DNA from: Nitrososphaerota archaeon | Lineage (GTDB): Archaea; Thermoproteota; Nitrososphaeria; Nitrososphaerales; CADDZS01 | Length of the DNA stretch: 64,000 nt | Reading direction: 5' to 3' | Assembly: GCA_013288145.1 (NCBI GenBank) | Contig: JABDCJ010000002.1 | Location: 33,211-97,210 of the forward strand | Shown here: one piece after another, positions 61,423 to 64,000 of the stretch | How the letters are laid out: every line of letters begins with the position of its first letter | Numbering within the stretch: the first letter of the stretch is position 1 | Translations under genes and position numbers: made by a program | Notes under the pieces: generated by a model | Told to the model about the DNA's origin: nothing | The model's database searches: none | The model's input: the letters and a program-made list of their open reading frames with translations, nothing else

Positions 61423-62130
61423 GTGATTAGAATAGTTTTGGATATCCGCGGTTTTGTTTTTGACATCGATGGAACCATCTGTGATTATGATGGACTTCTG
61501 AACCTAGAAGCAGCTCACTCGATTTCGTGGTTGAGGAAACTGGGCTATCCCGTCTTGCTAGCCTCGGGAAGAGGACCATGGGATACTTACTACCTCGGGG
61601 TTTACCTTGGCTGTACTCCGGTTGCGGTGTGTGAAAATGGTGGAATTCTCATGACCTCGCCCACGGACATCAAGATCTACGGAGATAAAACCGTGAGCCT
61701 CGAGGCTTACGACCTGCTATGCAAGAACATTCAAGAGGTGAAACTAAAGCCAGTTAGCGCGAGATTAACCGAAGTCGTACTTTTGCGAACGTTTGATGCT
61801 TCCGAGGGTCAGAAATTACTTGACAGCAAGAAAGTGGCAGTCACTATCAATGATAGTAAGTTTGCGCTTCACCTTACCAAGAGCGGAATAAATAAGGGTC
61901 GTACACTGCTTGAAGGTTTGAAGATTGTTGGACTAAATCCAAAACAGGTTGCTGTTATAGGAGACAGTGATACCGACTTACCAATGTTCGAGGTCTGCGG
62001 TTTCAGTGCTGCAGTGGGGAACGCACCGGATCATGTAAAATCTAGAGCCACTTTCGCCTGCAAAAACCCGATAGGAGACGGGGCGGTGGAAGCAGTCGCA
62101 CATATTGTAAAAGACGTTATATCGAATTGA
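61423..62130 (+). CDS. Phosphoglycolate phosphatase, archaeal HAD type
   Basis: A 235-residue HAD-superfamily hydrolase (subfamily IIB, Cof-like). DIDGTICD is motif I near residues 14-21, LLASGR is motif II near 45, and GDSDTDLPMFEVCG is motif IV near 184. GINKG lies just before that. The size and archaeal motif set match phosphoglycolate phosphatase (TA0175 type). GTG start. It is followed 18 bases later by argS, suggesting cotranscription. Confidence 0.87.
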   Translation: MIRIVLDIRGFVFDIDGTICDYDGLLNLEAAHSISWLRKLGYPVLLASGRGPWDTYYLGVYLGCTPVAVCENGGILMTSPTDIKIYGDKTVSLEAYDLLCKNIQEVKLKPVSARLTEVVLLRTFDASEGQKLLDSKKVAVTINDSKFALHLTKSGINKGRTLLEGLKIVGLNPKQVAVIGDSDTDLPMFEVCGFSAAVGNAPDHVKSRATFACKNPIGDGAVEAVAHIVKDVISN

Positions 62131-62148
62131 GTTTGTGATTTCTGTAGA

Positions 62149-64000
62149 ATGAGTTTCAGATCATTTGTTCAAGAAGCTAGCTTCCTCGTCAGAGCAGCTT
62201 GCGAAGACCTTGGTTACCAAGTTCCGCGTGATCTAGATTGGGATATACCTCCCTCTAAGGAAATGGGAGACGTTTCATTTCGAGTCGGGTTTCAGCTTTC
62301 GAAGGTCGCTGGGAAAAAACCACCAGAAGTTGGAAGGGAAATTGCTGATTTTATTGGACGTGAAGATATCCGCCTGAGAGCACATTTTGTGGCTTCCGCG
62401 GAGGCAAATCCACGCGGCTTTTTGAACTTCCGTCTGAATCCGGGAGCATTGTTTGGCGAAACTCTCCATGATGCAGTTGAATCCGATTTCGGTTCGATAG
62501 ACTTAGGGCATCAACAGTCAGTGCTTGTTGAACACACTTCTGTGAACCCAAACAAAGCGTTGCACGTGGGACATTTGCGAAATCTAGCCTTGGGCGACTC
62601 TATTTCCAGAATCTTCAGCTTCACGAAGCATACAGTTGGTGTGCTCAATTACATTGATGATTCAGGACTTCAGGTGGCTGACGTAATAGTTGGTATAATG
62701 TATCTCGGGCATTCTCCCGAATCACCTCCGGGAATAAAATTCGATCACTATGCAGGTGATGAGATCTACGTGGACGTAAACAAGAGGTACGAATCCGATT
62801 CGTCCTTGAAGGAGAAACAAAAGTACGTCTTACGTTCGATTGAAAACCACGATCCGCAGGTTTTCCCTCTCGCCGCGAGAATAACGGACAAGATCCTCAG
62901 AGAGCAGTTGAAGACCTGCTGGAGATTCAACGCCTTTTACGATCTCCTCGTTTTCGAGTCAGACATCATAGCATCCAAATTGTGGGAAGAAGTCTTCGAA
63001 TCAATGAAAAAGGTAGGGATTGCAAAACTGGAGACCGAGGGAAAGCTTGCGGGCTGCTGGATCGTTACTATCGTAGGAGAAAAAGAAGGCGAAGACAAAG
63101 TGCTCGTGAGGAGCGATGGCACCGCCACCTACGTTGCAAAGGATATCCCCTTTGCTGCCCTAAAAACTGGTCTTGTTCATGACAGGTTCTCGTATGAATT
63201 ATTTACGATTGAATCTGGAGAGAGACATTTGTGGCGCACCAGCACTAGAGATACCGACAACAAAACTTCGCCGGTTAACTGGGGAGCTGATAAGAGTATA
63301 ACCGCTATCGGTTCTGAGCAGTCTCGGCTGCAGAGGGTTATTGTGCGCATCTTGAGCCAGCTCGGGGGATCCGACTATTCAGAGAGATACGTCCACCTTG
63401 GGTACGCTCTCGTTTCGCTCACACCCGAAACAGCTGCAAAACTTTCCGGGGAAGAACCGGAAAAAGAAGTATCGCAGGGGTCGGTCAGAATGTCGGGAAG
63501 AAAGGGCCTTTACATTAGCGCAGACGACGTCTTCGACGCCGTAAAAAAGTCCGCCCATGAAGAAACAGAAAAAAGGAATCCCGACCAACCAAATGAATGG
63601 TACGATCAAGTTGCGGAGAAGCTTGCTCTTTCCGCAATCCGGTTTGCATTGCTGAAGCAGGACCTCGATAAGACGATAACCTTCGATTTAGGAGAATCCC
63701 TCAAACTGATTGGCGAAACGGGTCCATACATGCTCTACACTTACGCAAGGGCGATGAGTATTCTGTCGAAGGCAGGCCCAGAAATCGAGAGAAAATTCCC
63801 CGTAAATGCAGAGGTGTTGAAGACCGAAACCGAGATCGATCTCCTCACAATCATCTCAAAGTACGACATTGCCGTGGAAAAAGCTGTAAAGATGCTTGCC
63901 CCAAAGTGGATCGCGCATTTCTCGTTTGAACTCTGCGAGGCGTTCAACAAGTTCTATGAGAAAAACAGGGTGATTCAGGTTGAAGACATCGAGCTTCGTG
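62149..64000 (+). CDS. argS: Arginyl-tRNA synthetase (5' part, runs off the window)
   Basis: At least 617 residues of an enzyme that charges tRNA-Arg; the C-terminal anticodon-binding helices are cut by the window end. The N-terminal additional domain (about residues 1-110) precedes SVNPNKALHVGHLRN, the HIGH motif near residue 143. VRMSGRKG near 450 takes the KMSK place. NYIDDSGLQVADV and YVAKDIPFA are typical of class Ia ArgRS. It lies about 850 bases from the tRNA-Arg gene, on the opposite strand. Confidence 0.95.
   Translation, partial: MSFRSFVQEASFLVRAACEDLGYQVPRDLDWDIPPSKEMGDVSFRVGFQLSKVAGKKPPEVGREIADFIGREDIRLRAHFVASAEANPRGFLNFRLNPGALFGETLHDAVESDFGSIDLGHQQSVLVEHTSVNPNKALHVGHLRNLALGDSISRIFSFTKHTVGVLNYIDDSGLQVADVIVGIMYLGHSPESPPGIKFDHYAGDEIYVDVNKRYESDSSLKEKQKYVLRSIENHDPQVFPLAARITDKILREQLKTCWRFNAFYDLLVFESDIIASKLWEEVFESMKKVGIAKLETEGKLAGCWIVTIVGEKEGEDKVLVRSDGTATYVAKDIPFAALKTGLVHDRFSYELFTIESGERHLWRTSTRDTDNKTSPVNWGADKSITAIGSEQSRLQRVIVRILSQLGGSDYSERYVHLGYALVSLTPETAAKLSGEEPEKEVSQGSVRMSGRKGLYISADDVFDAVKKSAHEETEKRNPDQPNEWYDQVAEKLALSAIRFALLKQDLDKTITFDLGESLKLIGETGPYMLYTYARAMSILSKAGPEIERKFPVNAEVLKTETEIDLLTIISKYDIAVEKAVKMLAPKWIAHFSFELCEAFNKFYEKNRVIQVEDIELR

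Noticed and set aside
1..64000. CRISPR arrays, insertion sequences, integrases or prophage
   Set aside because: No regularly spaced repeats, transposase-like proteins or terminal inverted repeats were seen; gene content is housekeeping throughout.

Overview
The window reads as a chromosomal segment of a TACK-group archaeon, most likely a Nitrososphaeria (Thaumarchaeota) lineage. The grounds are an archaeal S10/spc ribosomal gene order with archaeal-only members (L32e, L19e, S4e, RNase P p29), a stand-alone S26e gene (absent from euryarchaea), topoisomerase VI A and B, RIO1 and Krr1/Pno1-type proteins, Cbf5, archaeal-type ThrRS, an MptE-like pterin kinase, and several small proteins that look thaumarchaeal. 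TTG start codons are very common. All three tRNA genes are interrupted by several introns. No ammonia-oxidation genes, mobile elements, integrases, rRNA or CRISPR arrays were seen. Placement is from family knowledge and was not tested by a search.

Layout. 1-5 kb: tail of a HypE/AIR-synthase-like gene, an MJ1316-domain gene, a PPOX-fold flavoenzyme, a tRNA-Val with three introns, a split methionyl-tRNA synthetase (tRNA-binding subunit plus catalytic subunit), and a yjbQ gene broken by two compensating frameshifts. 5-8 kb: S-adenosylhomocysteinase, adenine phosphoribosyltransferase and methylthioadenosine phosphorylase, a cluster recycling SAM by-products. 8-19 kb: small conserved genes, a PDCD5-like protein, a PfkB kinase, ThrRS (apparently starting at CTG), a CDP-alcohol phosphotransferase, S26e, Topo VI A/B, a KH-domain protein and RIO1 kinase.

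19-37 kb: one long plus-strand ribosomal superoperon: SPOUT methyltransferase, L3, L4, L23, L2, S19, L22, S3, L29, RNase P p29, S17, L14, L24, S4e, L5, S14, S8, L6, L32e, L19e, L18, S5, L30, L15, SecY, adenylate kinase, an EMC3/YidC-like membrane protein, cytidylate kinase and Cbf5, followed by a tRNA-Ser with three introns. L34e and L14e, often found in this neighbourhood in other archaea, are not here.

37-48 kb: a methyltransferase, a dCTP deaminase/dUTPase-fold enzyme, unknown genes, a CBS protein, an isocitrate/isopropylmalate-type dehydrogenase, a divergent pterin pair (mptE-like and dihydropteroate synthase), guaB-guaA and a second PfkB kinase. 48-60 kb: a redox and central-carbon region with LarE, a LarC C-terminal protein, malate dehydrogenase, a FixX-FixC-fused EtfBA electron-transfer operon, LarB, a degenerate MobA-like protein and SdhA-SdhB without membrane-anchor genes. 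Three nickel-pincer-cofactor genes surround malate dehydrogenase and the electron-bifurcation-type complex. 60-64 kb: an XPB-like helicase, tRNA-Arg(GCG) with two introns, an archaeal phosphoglycolate phosphatase and arginyl-tRNA synthetase running off the window end.
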